64,000 nt of DNA from an uncultured Prevotellaceae bacterium (GTDB lineage: Bacteria > Bacteroidota > Bacteroidia > Bacteroidales > Bacteroidaceae). Positions 43,022 to 51,939 of this stretch are shown here, in pieces. The stretch spans positions 28,555 to 92,554 of the forward strand of contig CAMVOK010000011.1 of the NCBI GenBank assembly GCA_947169115.1, read 5' to 3'. How positions within the stretch are numbered: the stretch's first letter is position 1; each line of letters starts with the position of its first letter. Under the pieces are notes generated by a model, which saw only the letters and a list, made by a program, of their open reading frames with translations, was not told the DNA's origin and searched no databases. The translations under genes were made by a program, and so were the position numbers.

Positions 43022-43945
43022 ATGGCAAAGAAACTGAATTTTATAGAAGTCATCCAAAAGTGGATGGACACCATGGCGGGTCAGACCTTCATGAATTATG
43101 CTTATTCATGGGGTGCTGCCGTCGTTATTTTGGGTACGCTTTTCAAACTGACTCACCTTCCGGGAGCCAATCTGATGTTGTTCATCGGTATGGGTACCGA
43201 GGTATTCGTGTTTATAGTAGCTGGTTTCGAGCGTGTAACGGAAAAAGTTCCTGGTACAGAGAGTGCTGCTCTCAGCAGCGAGACTGTTGAGGAATTGGCT
43301 GCCGTAGCATCTGCTGCTGCCCAGAATGGTGGTCCGGGTCTTGTCGGTGGAGGCGGTACCGTAGTCATTGGTGGTGCTCCTGCTGGTGGTGGCACTGTGG
43401 TCATTGGTGGTGGTACAGTTTCGGCTGAAACCTCGCCACAGGACGGAGAGGGACAGCCTGTTGTTGGTGCCCCTGTTGTTGGTGGCTCTGTGATTGGTGG
43501 TGCTGTAGCTGCTGGTCAGCCTGTCATTCTTGGCGGTGGAATTGTTGGTGGTGGAGTTGCTGGTGGCGGAGCCGACCTTACGGAGGCTGCACAAATACTG
43601 GCTACAGATCCTGCAACTGTGGAAGAGGCCGTAAAGAACTATGCTGAGCAACTGAATGAACTCACGGAAGTACTGGGACGTGTGAAGACTCAGGCAGAGC
43701 GCATGTCAACCGATAGTGAGGAGATGGAGAACCTCAATCGTACACTCACAGGTATTGCTACGGTATATGAATTGCAATTGCGTAATATCAGCAAACAGGT
43801 ATCTACCATTGAGCAAATCGATGAGCAGACCCGTCGTATGGCTCAGCAGATAGAAGAACTTAATAACGTCTATGCCCGCATGATTAAGGCGTTAACCGTG
43901 AATGTGGTAGGTCCCATCAACCCACAAGAAGAGGCTAATTCTTAA
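43022..43945 (+). CDS. gldL: GldL/PorL, T9SS inner-membrane motor subunit
   Basis: A 307-aa protein. Two transmembrane helices lie at about 23-42 (NYAYSWGAAVVILGTLFKLT) and 50-68 (LMLFIGMGTEVFVFIVAG). The second contains Glu60, the position expected for the proton-path glutamate of GldL. The C-terminal cytoplasmic part is helical (LTEAAQIL ... YAEQLNELTEVLGRVKTQAE). GldL with GldM forms the proton-driven motor of the T9SS. Residues about 102-184 are an unusual low-complexity Gly/Val-rich insert with repeats of GGGTVVIGG and PVVGG, between membrane and coiled-coil parts. Third gene of the operon. Confidence 0.95.
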   Translation: MAKKLNFIEVIQKWMDTMAGQTFMNYAYSWGAAVVILGTLFKLTHLPGANLMLFIGMGTEVFVFIVAGFERVTEKVPGTESAALSSETVEELAAVASAAAQNGGPGLVGGGGTVVIGGAPAGGGTVVIGGGTVSAETSPQDGEGQPVVGAPVVGGSVIGGAVAAGQPVILGGGIVGGGVAGGGADLTEAAQILATDPATVEEAVKNYAEQLNELTEVLGRVKTQAERMSTDSEEMENLNRTLTGIATVYELQLRNISKQVSTIEQIDEQTRRMAQQIEELNNVYARMIKALTVNVVGPINPQEEANS

Positions 43946-43971
43946 TTCTCAATTCTCAATCCTCAATTTGA
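43938..43971. repeat. AATTCTCAATTCTCAATCC-type repeat before gldM
   Basis: About four imperfect 8-bp units (AATTCTCA, AATCCTCA) begin in the last codons of gldL and end 3 nt before the gldM start. Same general class as the repeats near 10333, 56125 and 62174. Confidence 0.75.
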
Positions 43972-43974
43972 TAG

Positions 43975-45528
43975 ATGGCTCAGATAAAGAAAAAGAAGAT
44001 ATCGCCACGTCAGAAGATGATAAATCTGATGTATGTCGTGCTGATGGCCATGTTGGCCCTCAATGTCAGCAGCGACGTGCTGAAGGGCTTTACTCTTGTG
44101 TCGGATAAACTGGATCAAGCCACGCAGAATGCCATGTTGATTAACGAAGGCATTTACAGAAATTTTGACGAGCAGATGAAGGCCAATCCGACGAAGGTGA
44201 AGGAGTGGTATGAGAAATCGCAGTATGTAAAGCAAATGAGCGATTCTCTCTACAACCTGGCCGAGGAACTGAAGGTGGCCATTGTGCAGAAGAGCGATGG
44301 AAAGGATGGCGATGTCCACAACATACGCAATCAGGAAGACTTGGAAGCAGCTTCCAATGTCATGCTGGCTCCCCGAAAGGGTAGGGGAAAGGAACTATAT
44401 AAGGCGATTAACAGTTATCGTGAGCGTATTACGAAGATGGTAACTGATACAACACAGCGCAGGATTATTGAGAGAAATCTCTCCACAGAGGTGCCGGCCA
44501 AGGATAAGGCTGAAGGAAAGAACTGGCAGGAAGCCATGTTCGAGAGTATGCCTACTGCGGCAGCCGTAGCCTCACTTACACAGTTGCAGAATGCAGTACG
44601 CTCGGCTGAGGGTGAAGTGTTGCACGGACTGGTGTCGAATATTGACGTGAAGGACATCCGTGTGAATGAAGTAAACGCCTACGTGGTACCCAATACCATG
44701 ACTGTTATGCAAGGTGGATTGTTCTCAGCACAGATATTTATGGCTGCCGTGGATACGACGAACCGTCCTACCATTTATGTTGGTGGCAAGGAAATAAAAA
44801 GCGACCATGGAGTGTATGAGACTGTTTGTAATTCGACGGGCGATTTTACTCTGACGGGATGGATAGAGACCCTGAATGGTAGTGGCGAAAAAGTGAAACG
44901 CGAGTTTGAACAGAAATATACTGTCATTCCGCCCAGTGCTACGGTCAGTGCTGATATCATGAACGTGCTCTATGCTGGTTACGACAACCCCATGAGTGTC
45001 AGTGTGCCAGGAATACCATCCAGCCGACTGCGTGTGAGCATGACGGGCGGAGGCTTTACTCAGAAAGGCGATGGCAAGTTTATTGCCCGGCCTACCAATG
45101 TGGGAGGCGAGGCCGTTATTACGGTTGCAGCCGAAACTGCAGGTCGTGTGCAGGAGATGGGTAAGTTTACCTTCCGTGTCCGTAAGTTGCCTGATCCGAC
45201 GGCTTATATTACGGTTGATGATGACCATGTGATGGGTGGCAAGATTGCTAAGCAGAGCCTTATGGCAATGACCAATCTGGGGGCAGCCATTGACGATGGT
45301 CTGCTGAACATCCCCTTTACGGTGAAGGGCTTCGAAATGGTTTTTTACGACAACATGGGTAATGCTGTGCCAGAGATAGCCCAAAGTTCGGAGTTCACCT
45401 TGCGCCAGAAGAATATGATTCGTCAGTTGAATCGTGGCAAACGATTCTACATCAGTAAGATTCGTGCCGTGGGACCCGATGGCATTGAGCGTACGTTGAA
45501 TGGAGCCATGGAAGTGATTGTGAATTGA
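43975..45528 (+). CDS. gldM: GldM/PorM, T9SS inner-membrane/periplasmic motor subunit
   Basis: A 517-aa protein with one N-terminal transmembrane helix (PRQKMINLMYVVLMAMLALN) and a large periplasmic part: a helical first domain (about 35-225) followed by Ig-like beta domains (NAYVVPNTMTVMQGGLFSAQ, GGEAVITVAAETAGRVQEMG, FTFRVRKLPDPTAYI). This layout is diagnostic of GldM/PorM, which pairs with GldL and transmits proton-motive energy to the GldK/GldN ring. The start ATG 43975 follows a tandem repeat without clear Shine-Dalgarno. Fourth gene of the operon. Confidence 0.96.
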   Translation: MAQIKKKKISPRQKMINLMYVVLMAMLALNVSSDVLKGFTLVSDKLDQATQNAMLINEGIYRNFDEQMKANPTKVKEWYEKSQYVKQMSDSLYNLAEELKVAIVQKSDGKDGDVHNIRNQEDLEAASNVMLAPRKGRGKELYKAINSYRERITKMVTDTTQRRIIERNLSTEVPAKDKAEGKNWQEAMFESMPTAAAVASLTQLQNAVRSAEGEVLHGLVSNIDVKDIRVNEVNAYVVPNTMTVMQGGLFSAQIFMAAVDTTNRPTIYVGGKEIKSDHGVYETVCNSTGDFTLTGWIETLNGSGEKVKREFEQKYTVIPPSATVSADIMNVLYAGYDNPMSVSVPGIPSSRLRVSMTGGGFTQKGDGKFIARPTNVGGEAVITVAAETAGRVQEMGKFTFRVRKLPDPTAYITVDDDHVMGGKIAKQSLMAMTNLGAAIDDGLLNIPFTVKGFEMVFYDNMGNAVPEIAQSSEFTLRQKNMIRQLNRGKRFYISKIRAVGPDGIERTLNGAMEVIVN

Positions 45529-45579
45529 TAAGGAATAAAGCCCAGTAGGTCTTAACAGTCCTATAAGACAAATAAAACT

Positions 45580-46650
45580 ATGAAGAAGTTATTGCTCATA
45601 TTATTCGTGTTTGCCGTGACGACGGCAAACGGACAGCCAGCAAAGCGCAGAATTACCTCAAGTAATGCCGTAGCCCAGCAGAAAAATACGTCTGCCACAC
45701 AACAGCAGGTGGATCGTGCATCCCTTATGTTCCCCACCAGTGAGGATATGCCCGAAGATGTAGTTTGGCGTCGTGACATCTATCGCCAGCTCGACTTGAT
45801 GGCAGATAAGAATGCGCCTTTGTACTATCCCGTGGAGCCAACCGACCGTCAGGTGAACCTCTTTACCTACCTGTTCCGTTTGTTCTTGACGAAGCGCATA
45901 CCCGTCTATACCTATAAATTGGATGGTAATGAGTCTTTTGCAGAAAAAGACCGTGTGACGGATGTGAAGGAGATACTTGATCGCTACTATATCTATTACG
46001 AGGAGCAAAACGGCAAGTACACTGTGGCCGACAACGACATTCCATCGGCTCAGGTAAAGCGTTATTATATCAAGGAAAGCAGTTACCTCGACCAGCGTAC
46101 GGGAACCTACCATGCCAAGGTTACGGCCTTGTGCCCTGTTCTCATTGAAGACGATGGGTTTGGTGGTGAGGCTGCGGCTCCCAAACCTTTGTTTTGGATA
46201 AAGTATGACGATGTCGCTCCCTATCTGAGCCGTTTGCCCATTATGTCCTCGAATCTGAATAATGTAACCAACATGACGGCTGACGATTTCTTCACCATGA
46301 ACCGCTATGATGGGAAAATCTATAAGACGTCTAACATGCAAGGACGTGTGTTGGCCAATGAGACCGATACGGCCAAGGTGAGAAAAGAGCAGCAGAAGAT
46401 AGAAAAGCAACTTAAGGACTTTGAACAGGGCATTTGGAAACATCGTGAGAAGGTGGATAGTGTGCCTGACAGTGTGGCTGTAGAGACGACCAAGGTACAG
46501 AAGAAGGCGAAGAATGCAAGTAACGAGAAGTCAGTGAAGAAGGGTGCAACCCGACGTTCCAATGGTGGAATTTCCGAGGCTTCCGAAAAACGTCAGAAAA
46601 CGAAGAGTAGTTCTGCCCCAACGGTTAGTGCCCGTCGAACACGCAGATAA
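45580..46650 (+). CDS. gldN: GldN/PorN, T9SS periplasmic ring protein
   Basis: A 356-aa exported protein (signal peptide ending VTTANGQ). The core carries GldN/PorN features: DVVWRRDIYRQLDLMADKNA, PLYYPVEPT, FTYLFRLFLTKRIPVYTY, RYYIKESSYLDQRTGTY and FFTMNRYDGKIYKTSNMQGR. It forms the ring complex with GldK. The last 60 residues are an extra low-complexity basic tail (QKKAKNASNEKSVKKGATRR to the end), which looks lineage-specific. Fifth gene of the T9SS operon. Confidence 0.95.
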   Translation: MKKLLLILFVFAVTTANGQPAKRRITSSNAVAQQKNTSATQQQVDRASLMFPTSEDMPEDVVWRRDIYRQLDLMADKNAPLYYPVEPTDRQVNLFTYLFRLFLTKRIPVYTYKLDGNESFAEKDRVTDVKEILDRYYIYYEEQNGKYTVADNDIPSAQVKRYYIKESSYLDQRTGTYHAKVTALCPVLIEDDGFGGEAAAPKPLFWIKYDDVAPYLSRLPIMSSNLNNVTNMTADDFFTMNRYDGKIYKTSNMQGRVLANETDTAKVRKEQQKIEKQLKDFEQGIWKHREKVDSVPDSVAVETTKVQKKAKNASNEKSVKKGATRRSNGGISEASEKRQKTKSSSAPTVSARRTRR

Positions 46651-46671
46651 TCTATAATATTGCTTCTGTTC

Positions 46672-47235
46672 ATGAACAAAGTCTCACTGCTCCTTTTTGT
46701 GCTTGTTTTGTTTTCGTTGCCAGTCCGTGCCTGGGACTGGGGTGTAGAGGGTGGTGTTGATTTGAGTCGTTTCAAGGCCAGCAAGGGTTTGATGTCCCAG
46801 GACAATCGTGTCGGTTGGTTTGTTGGAGCAAAGTTTAAGTGCGAGATTCCTATGCCCAATCTGGGTTTTGATGTAGCTCTGTTATATAATCAGAATCGTC
46901 TTTCCTATACCAACAAGGGCATGGAAGCACACAAAAACCTTCACATGTTTGTTGTTCCCTTGAATTTACGTTACGATTATGAGGTTGCCCAGAGTTTTAA
47001 TGTCTATATGGCTACTGGGCCACAGTGGAACTGGTATGTCAGTAAGTCCGACATTGGTGGCATTGGCAAAATGCATCATTCTTTTTTCGACTGGAACATT
47101 GGCGCCGGCTTTGAAATACTGAAACATGTCCAGTTGGGATTCAACTATAACATACCTTTGGGCAAGATGGGCGAATTGAACAATGTGGATTTGGAGGGTA
47201 GAACATGGAACTTCCGGGCCGCATATTTCTTTTAG
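46672..47235 (+). CDS. Outer-membrane beta-barrel protein, PorT-like class
   Basis: A 187-aa exported protein. I start at ATG 46672 (MNKVSLLLFVLVLFSLPVRA), not the in-frame TTG at 46660. The signal peptide is followed by eight-strand-type alternation: WDWGVEGGVDLSRFKA, VGWFVGAKFKCEI, LGFDVALLYNQNRLSY, MFVVPLNLRYDYEV and a final aromatic strand WNFRAAYFF. It belongs to the broad OMP_b-brl_2/PorT-like barrel class. Position after gldN suggests a T9SS or envelope role, but I cannot assign it to PorT itself. Its 3' end overlaps the priA start by 31 nt. Confidence 0.75.
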   Translation: MNKVSLLLFVLVLFSLPVRAWDWGVEGGVDLSRFKASKGLMSQDNRVGWFVGAKFKCEIPMPNLGFDVALLYNQNRLSYTNKGMEAHKNLHMFVVPLNLRYDYEVAQSFNVYMATGPQWNWYVSKSDIGGIGKMHHSFFDWNIGAGFEILKHVQLGFNYNIPLGKMGELNNVDLEGRTWNFRAAYFF

Positions 47236-49739
47236 CTGATGTTATTCTTCCCCTGCCGTTAGCGGAAACTTATACCTATATACTCCCCGAACGGTTACGA
47301 GGGAAGGTAAGTATGGGCAGTCGTCTCATAGTCCCTTTTGGTACCAAGAAAATCTATTCTGCCATAGTCGTTGCCGTGCGCGAGGATGTACCTCCTGCCG
47401 ATTTTCAGTTAAAGGAGGCTGTCGATTTGCTCGATGAGGCTCCTATCCTTCTGCCCAATCAGTTGTGGCTGTGGCGTTGGATTGCCGATTACTATCTCTG
47501 TTCTGTGGGCGAGGTTTATAAAGCCGCCCTGCCCAGTGGTATGAAGTTGGAGAGCGAGAGCGTAGTCGTTTTCAATCCCAATTACGATACAGATGTGCCC
47601 TTTAGTAAGAATGAACAACATATCCTCGACCTATTGGAACACCTCAAAGAGCAGAAAATCCTGGATTTACAGAAGTCTGTGGGGGTGAAGAACATACTGC
47701 CACTTGTCAAGAACCTGTTAGACAAGGGAGCCGTGGTCATGCGTGAGGAACTCAAACGCAACTATCGTCCAAGAACTGTTGTCTGTGTGCGCCTGACGGA
47801 GGCTTTTTTCAGCGAGGATCGGTTGAATCAGGTGTTCGACGAACTGGGACGTGCCCAGAAGCAGCACGACCTTCTGCTTCGCTATCTCGACCTCTCAAAG
47901 GCTTCCGCTGCGCTTACACTTCATAATCCCTCCCTCCTTGTGGAACTGGAAAAGCAAAACCTTCTCGAAGGATTCTCCGAGGCTGCTTTCAAGGGACTTA
48001 AGGAACGTGGTATTTTGGAAAGTTACGAGAAACAGGTGTCGAGATTAGGACGCGATATGGTGAAGAATGAAGGATTGAGGATTGGGGATGAGATGTCTTC
48101 ACCCTTTGCCCTTCACCTTTCACCCTTAAGTCCCGCTCAACAACGTGCTTATGATGAGATACAGAAATCCTTCCAGACCCACAATACTTGTCTTTTGCAT
48201 GGAGTCACCAGCAGTGGCAAGACGGAGATTTACATCCGTCTCATCCACGAACAGATAACACAGGATCGCCAAGTACTCTACATGCTTCCCGAAATCGTAC
48301 TTACGGCCCAACTGGTCGAGCGCCTGAAGCGTGTCTTTGGTGACCGTTTGGGAGTATATCATTCCAAGTATCCCGATGCCGAACGTGTCGAGGTGTGGCA
48401 GAAACAACTTTCCGACCATCCCTACGACATCATTGTCGGTGTCCGTTCTTCGGTATTCCTGCCTTTTCAGAGTCTTGGTTTAGTCATCATTGACGAGGAA
48501 CATGAGACCAGTTTTAAGCAACAGGAACCAGCTCCCCGATACCATGCCCGTAATGTGGCTTTGGTCTTGGCCCAGCGCACTGGTGCCAAAACCTTGTTGG
48601 GCACGGCCACCCCTTCGCTCGAAAGTTACTATAATGCCCAGACGGGAAAGTACGGACTGGTTACGCTGACCGAGCGATACGGCCAGGTTCAGTTACCCGA
48701 GATACAGGTTGTAAACATTAAGCAGGAACGTCACAGAAAGGAGATGCGGGGTGCCTTTTCCTCGGTGCTCTTACAGGCCATGCGCGAAGCCCTGGAACGT
48801 CACGAACAGATAATACTCTTCCAGAACCGACGTGGCTATGCCCCTCAGATGGAATGCCACGTTTGTGGCTGGACACCTCGCTGTACCAATTGTGACGTTA
48901 CCCTTACCCATCACAAGGGAGCTGGTCAGATGACCTGCCACTACTGTGGTATGGTTTACCCCATCCCCCCTCGTTGTCCCAACTGTGGTAGTGAGGAGAT
49001 TCTCAACATTGGTTATGGTACGGAGCGCATTGAGGACGACATACAGCAGATTTTTCCTCTGGCTCGCATTGCCCGCATGGATCTTGATACGACTCGTAGC
49101 CGTTCGGCTTATGAGTTCATTATCAGCGATTTTCAGCATGGCCGCACCGATATTCTTGTTGGTACCCAAATGGTAACAAAGGGATTGGACTTTGAACGTG
49201 TCAGTGTCGTAGGTATTCTGAATGCCGACACCATGCTCAACATGCCTGATTTCCGTAGTTATGAGCGTGCCTTTCAGATGATGGCTCAGGTAGCTGGCCG
49301 TGCAGGTCGTCGTAGCCGTCAGGGAAGGGTCATCCTACAGACCAAGACTCCCGATCTCTCTGTTGTCCGTCAGGTGGTGACAAACGACTATGTCTCACTC
49401 TATCGCGATCAGATGCAGGAACGCCAGACATTCCGCTATCCACCTTTCAGCCGTTTGGTAAATATCTATCTCAAACATAAGGATTACCGTCAGGTCGAAG
49501 CTCTGGCACGTGATATGGCTGCCCAGTTGCGGCGCGTGTTCGGCTCCCGTGTCCTTGGTCCCGATACCCCTCCCATCGGGCGCATCCAACTTTTCTATAT
49601 CCGCAAACTTATCCTCAAGATAGAGACTACGGCTCCGATGCACGAAGCCCGTCTGCGTCTGCGTCAGATTCAGCAATATCTGCTATCCCTTCCTCAGTAT
49701 AAGTCGGCTCAAGTTAACTACGACGTTGACCCATATTGA
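47205..49739 (+). CDS. priA: Primosomal protein N' (replication restart helicase PriA)
   Basis: An 844-aa helicase that reloads replisomes at stalled forks. The N-terminal DNA-binding part begins ADVILPLPLAETYTYILPER. Walker A is LHGVTSSGKTE (about 333-343), the DEAH-type box VIIDEEHETSFKQ. Zinc-binding cysteines start at Cys551 (CHVCGWTPRCTNCD, CHYCGMVY, RCPNCGSE). Helicase C-terminal motifs GTQMVTKGLDF and QVAGRAGRRSRQG follow. The ATG at 47205 is the only plausible start and overlaps the preceding gene. Residues about 286-309, between the N-terminal half and the helicase core, are a low-complexity insert (SSPFALHLSPLSP) encoded by TTCACCC-type repeat DNA. Confidence 0.96.
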   Translation: MELPGRIFLLADVILPLPLAETYTYILPERLRGKVSMGSRLIVPFGTKKIYSAIVVAVREDVPPADFQLKEAVDLLDEAPILLPNQLWLWRWIADYYLCSVGEVYKAALPSGMKLESESVVVFNPNYDTDVPFSKNEQHILDLLEHLKEQKILDLQKSVGVKNILPLVKNLLDKGAVVMREELKRNYRPRTVVCVRLTEAFFSEDRLNQVFDELGRAQKQHDLLLRYLDLSKASAALTLHNPSLLVELEKQNLLEGFSEAAFKGLKERGILESYEKQVSRLGRDMVKNEGLRIGDEMSSPFALHLSPLSPAQQRAYDEIQKSFQTHNTCLLHGVTSSGKTEIYIRLIHEQITQDRQVLYMLPEIVLTAQLVERLKRVFGDRLGVYHSKYPDAERVEVWQKQLSDHPYDIIVGVRSSVFLPFQSLGLVIIDEEHETSFKQQEPAPRYHARNVALVLAQRTGAKTLLGTATPSLESYYNAQTGKYGLVTLTERYGQVQLPEIQVVNIKQERHRKEMRGAFSSVLLQAMREALERHEQIILFQNRRGYAPQMECHVCGWTPRCTNCDVTLTHHKGAGQMTCHYCGMVYPIPPRCPNCGSEEILNIGYGTERIEDDIQQIFPLARIARMDLDTTRSRSAYEFIISDFQHGRTDILVGTQMVTKGLDFERVSVVGILNADTMLNMPDFRSYERAFQMMAQVAGRAGRRSRQGRVILQTKTPDLSVVRQVVTNDYVSLYRDQMQERQTFRYPPFSRLVNIYLKHKDYRQVEALARDMAAQLRRVFGSRVLGPDTPPIGRIQLFYIRKLILKIETTAPMHEARLRLRQIQQYLLSLPQYKSAQVNYDVDPY
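48062..48129 (+). repeat. In-frame TTCACCC-type repeat insertion inside priA
   Basis: GAAGAATGAAGGATTGAGGA-type DNA is followed by CTTCACCCTTTGCCCTTCAC and CTTTCACCC. The insertion is in frame, in a linker. Similar stretches occur in the GH127 gene (59653-59692) and, reversed, in the aminopeptidase gene (63138-63170). Confidence 0.7.
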
Positions 49740-49780
49740 AAATAATGCTTCTCTGCCGAGGTCATGTGGGCAGAATTTAT

Positions 49781-49788
49781 TACCTTTG
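49781..49788 (+). promoter_or_regulatory. Promoter (-7 box) of the HD-hydrolase gene
   Basis: TACCTTTG fits TAnnTTTG and lies 52 nt before ATG 49841, in the only sizeable gap after priA. Confidence 0.6.
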
Positions 49789-49840
49789 CCGTACAAACCA
49801 TTTGCTGTGAATAGCAAACTGCGAATAAAGAACAGACAAT

Positions 49841-51922
49841 ATGAGCCGATACAACCACTTTAATAAAATCACGACCCGTGGTTACATTTATCGTACACTC
49901 GTGGTCGTTGCTTCCATCGTTGCGCTTGTTTCTTTTATGCCTCGTGGAAATCAGGTAAAACTCGATTTTCGTAAGGGGCGCCCTTGGAACTATCCCACTG
50001 TAATAGCTAGAGAGAACTTTCCTATACTGAAGTCTGACAGTGTTCTTCGACAAGAGAGAGACAGTCTTATGCAAACCTACAAACCCATCTATGAGATGGA
50101 CTTGGAGGTGGAAACCAAGCAGACGAAGGATTTTGTGCAGGAGTTCAACAAAACCCTATCAGCCATTGTGCCAGTTTATTATCGTGCCCATATCGTCGAG
50201 AGGCTGAGGGCAATCTATCAAGCGGGTATTGTATCCTCCAACGACTATGAGCGTCTGAATCGGGAGAATTCCACAGGCATTGTCGTTTCTGTTCAGAATA
50301 TGGGGAGCATGCACGCTATTGACGAGCTCTTCACCCCCAAGTCGGCTTACACCTTCCTAATGACTGACCCCGATTCTCTGAACTACCAATACACCTTGCT
50401 CCAACGTTGTAATCTGAGCCGCTTCTTGGAGCCCAACCTTGTCTATGACGAAGAACGCTCCAAGTCGCAACTCGAAAGCATAGAGAAACAACTCGTCCGT
50501 TACTCTGGTCAGGTATTGGCAGGTCAAAAGATTATCGACCAGGGCGACATTGTCGATGAGGAAGCCTACAACATCCTTCATTCCATGCAGGTTTACCGCG
50601 AGGGACGCGAGCGTTCAACCACCGAGCGATTCAGCCAGTTGGGAGGTCAGCTTATCTATGCCACCATCCTGATTGTCTGTCTCTTGGTCTTCTTCAACCA
50701 GTTCCGTAGCGACTATCTTCAACGTCCTCGTACGGTAGCCCTCATCGTGCTACTTACCTTCCTTTTCCCTCTTCTCACCTATGTCCTTGTCAGTCACAGC
50801 CTGTTCAGTGTGTACCTCATCCCCTATTGTATTTTGCCTATTTTTATACGTGTCTTCCTCGATTCACGAGCGGCATTCATTACTCACGTTGTGAGCATCT
50901 TGCTCAGTGCAATAGCCCTAACCAGTCCCTTTGAATTCATTGTCATACAATTGGTTGCTGGCTTAGTCGCTATCTATAGCCTGCGCCAACTCTCCCAACG
51001 TAGCGAATTGTTTGTGGCAGTCATACTCGTTGTGGTAGCGTCCATGCTCTGTCATCTCTGTTTCGAACTCATCCGCATGAGCATTTTCACCTCCGAGAGT
51101 TACGACTACGGAACCTATCTCTACATTATTCTCAATGGCTTCCTGCTCTTCATCGCCTATTTGTTACTCTTCCCCTTCGAGCGACTCTTCCGCTTCACTT
51201 CCATGGTCACCCTTGTAGAACTTTCCAATACGAACAACGAGGTTTTGCGTCGCCTCTCCGAGGAAGCCCCAGGTACATTCCAACACTCCATGCAGGTGGC
51301 AAACCTTGCTGCCGAGGTGGCTAACACCCTGGGGGCCAAAAGTCAGTTGGTGCGAACCGCAGCTCTGTATCACGATATCGGAAAGCTTGATTCCCCCGTA
51401 TTTTTTACCGAGAACCAAAACGGAACTAATCCCCACGACAACCTCTCCTATGTGAAGAGTGCGCAAATCATTATCAGCCACGTAAAGAAAGGCTTGGAAC
51501 TGGCTGAGCACTATCGCCTGCCCGAGGTCATTCGGCAGTTCATAGCTACCCATCACGGAACCAGCAAGGCCAAATACTTCTACATTAAGTACAAGAATGA
51601 AAATCCCTTGTTGGAGATAGACGAGAAGTTCTTCACCTATCCTGGTCCCAACCCCTCTACCATGGAACAGGCCATTCTCATGATGTGCGATGCTGTGGAG
51701 GCTGCCAGTCGTAGTTTGCCCGAGTACACCGAAGAGTCTATCCACAACCTTGTTGACCGCATTATCGACAGTCAGGTTCAGGATGGCTACTTCAACCATT
51801 GTCCTGTCACTTTCGAGGATATTTCCTTAGTCAAGCAAGTCTTGCAAAAGAAACTTATGACCATCTATCATACGCGCATCAGCTATCCCGAATTGGTAAA
51901 TGACATGCAAAATAAGAAATAA
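49841..51922 (+). CDS. PgpH/YqfF-type 7TM HD hydrolase (probable c-di-AMP phosphodiesterase)
   Basis: A 693-aa membrane protein. One N-terminal transmembrane helix (YIYRTLVVVASIVALVSF) and an extracytoplasmic domain (about 45-265) precede a seven-helix membrane region (about 270-460) and a cytoplasmic HD domain: FQHSMQVANLAAEVA, ALYHDIGKL (His511-Asp512), HHGTSKAKYFY, MMCDAVEAASRS. This is the 7TMR-HD architecture of PgpH, which hydrolyses cyclic di-AMP. Substrate in this lineage is inferred. It has its own promoter and is followed closely (17 nt) by a lipoprotein gene. Confidence 0.92.
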   Translation: MSRYNHFNKITTRGYIYRTLVVVASIVALVSFMPRGNQVKLDFRKGRPWNYPTVIARENFPILKSDSVLRQERDSLMQTYKPIYEMDLEVETKQTKDFVQEFNKTLSAIVPVYYRAHIVERLRAIYQAGIVSSNDYERLNRENSTGIVVSVQNMGSMHAIDELFTPKSAYTFLMTDPDSLNYQYTLLQRCNLSRFLEPNLVYDEERSKSQLESIEKQLVRYSGQVLAGQKIIDQGDIVDEEAYNILHSMQVYREGRERSTTERFSQLGGQLIYATILIVCLLVFFNQFRSDYLQRPRTVALIVLLTFLFPLLTYVLVSHSLFSVYLIPYCILPIFIRVFLDSRAAFITHVVSILLSAIALTSPFEFIVIQLVAGLVAIYSLRQLSQRSELFVAVILVVVASMLCHLCFELIRMSIFTSESYDYGTYLYIILNGFLLFIAYLLLFPFERLFRFTSMVTLVELSNTNNEVLRRLSEEAPGTFQHSMQVANLAAEVANTLGAKSQLVRTAALYHDIGKLDSPVFFTENQNGTNPHDNLSYVKSAQIIISHVKKGLELAEHYRLPEVIRQFIATHHGTSKAKYFYIKYKNENPLLEIDEKFFTYPGPNPSTMEQAILMMCDAVEAASRSLPEYTEESIHNLVDRIIDSQVQDGYFNHCPVTFEDISLVKQVLQKKLMTIYHTRISYPELVNDMQNKK

Positions 51923-51939
51923 AATAAAAGTAAATTACA

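Noticed and set aside
46738..47235. Assigning the barrel protein after gldN as PorT
   Set aside because: Size and barrel pattern fit the broad class, but I see no PorT-specific feature, so only a class name is given.
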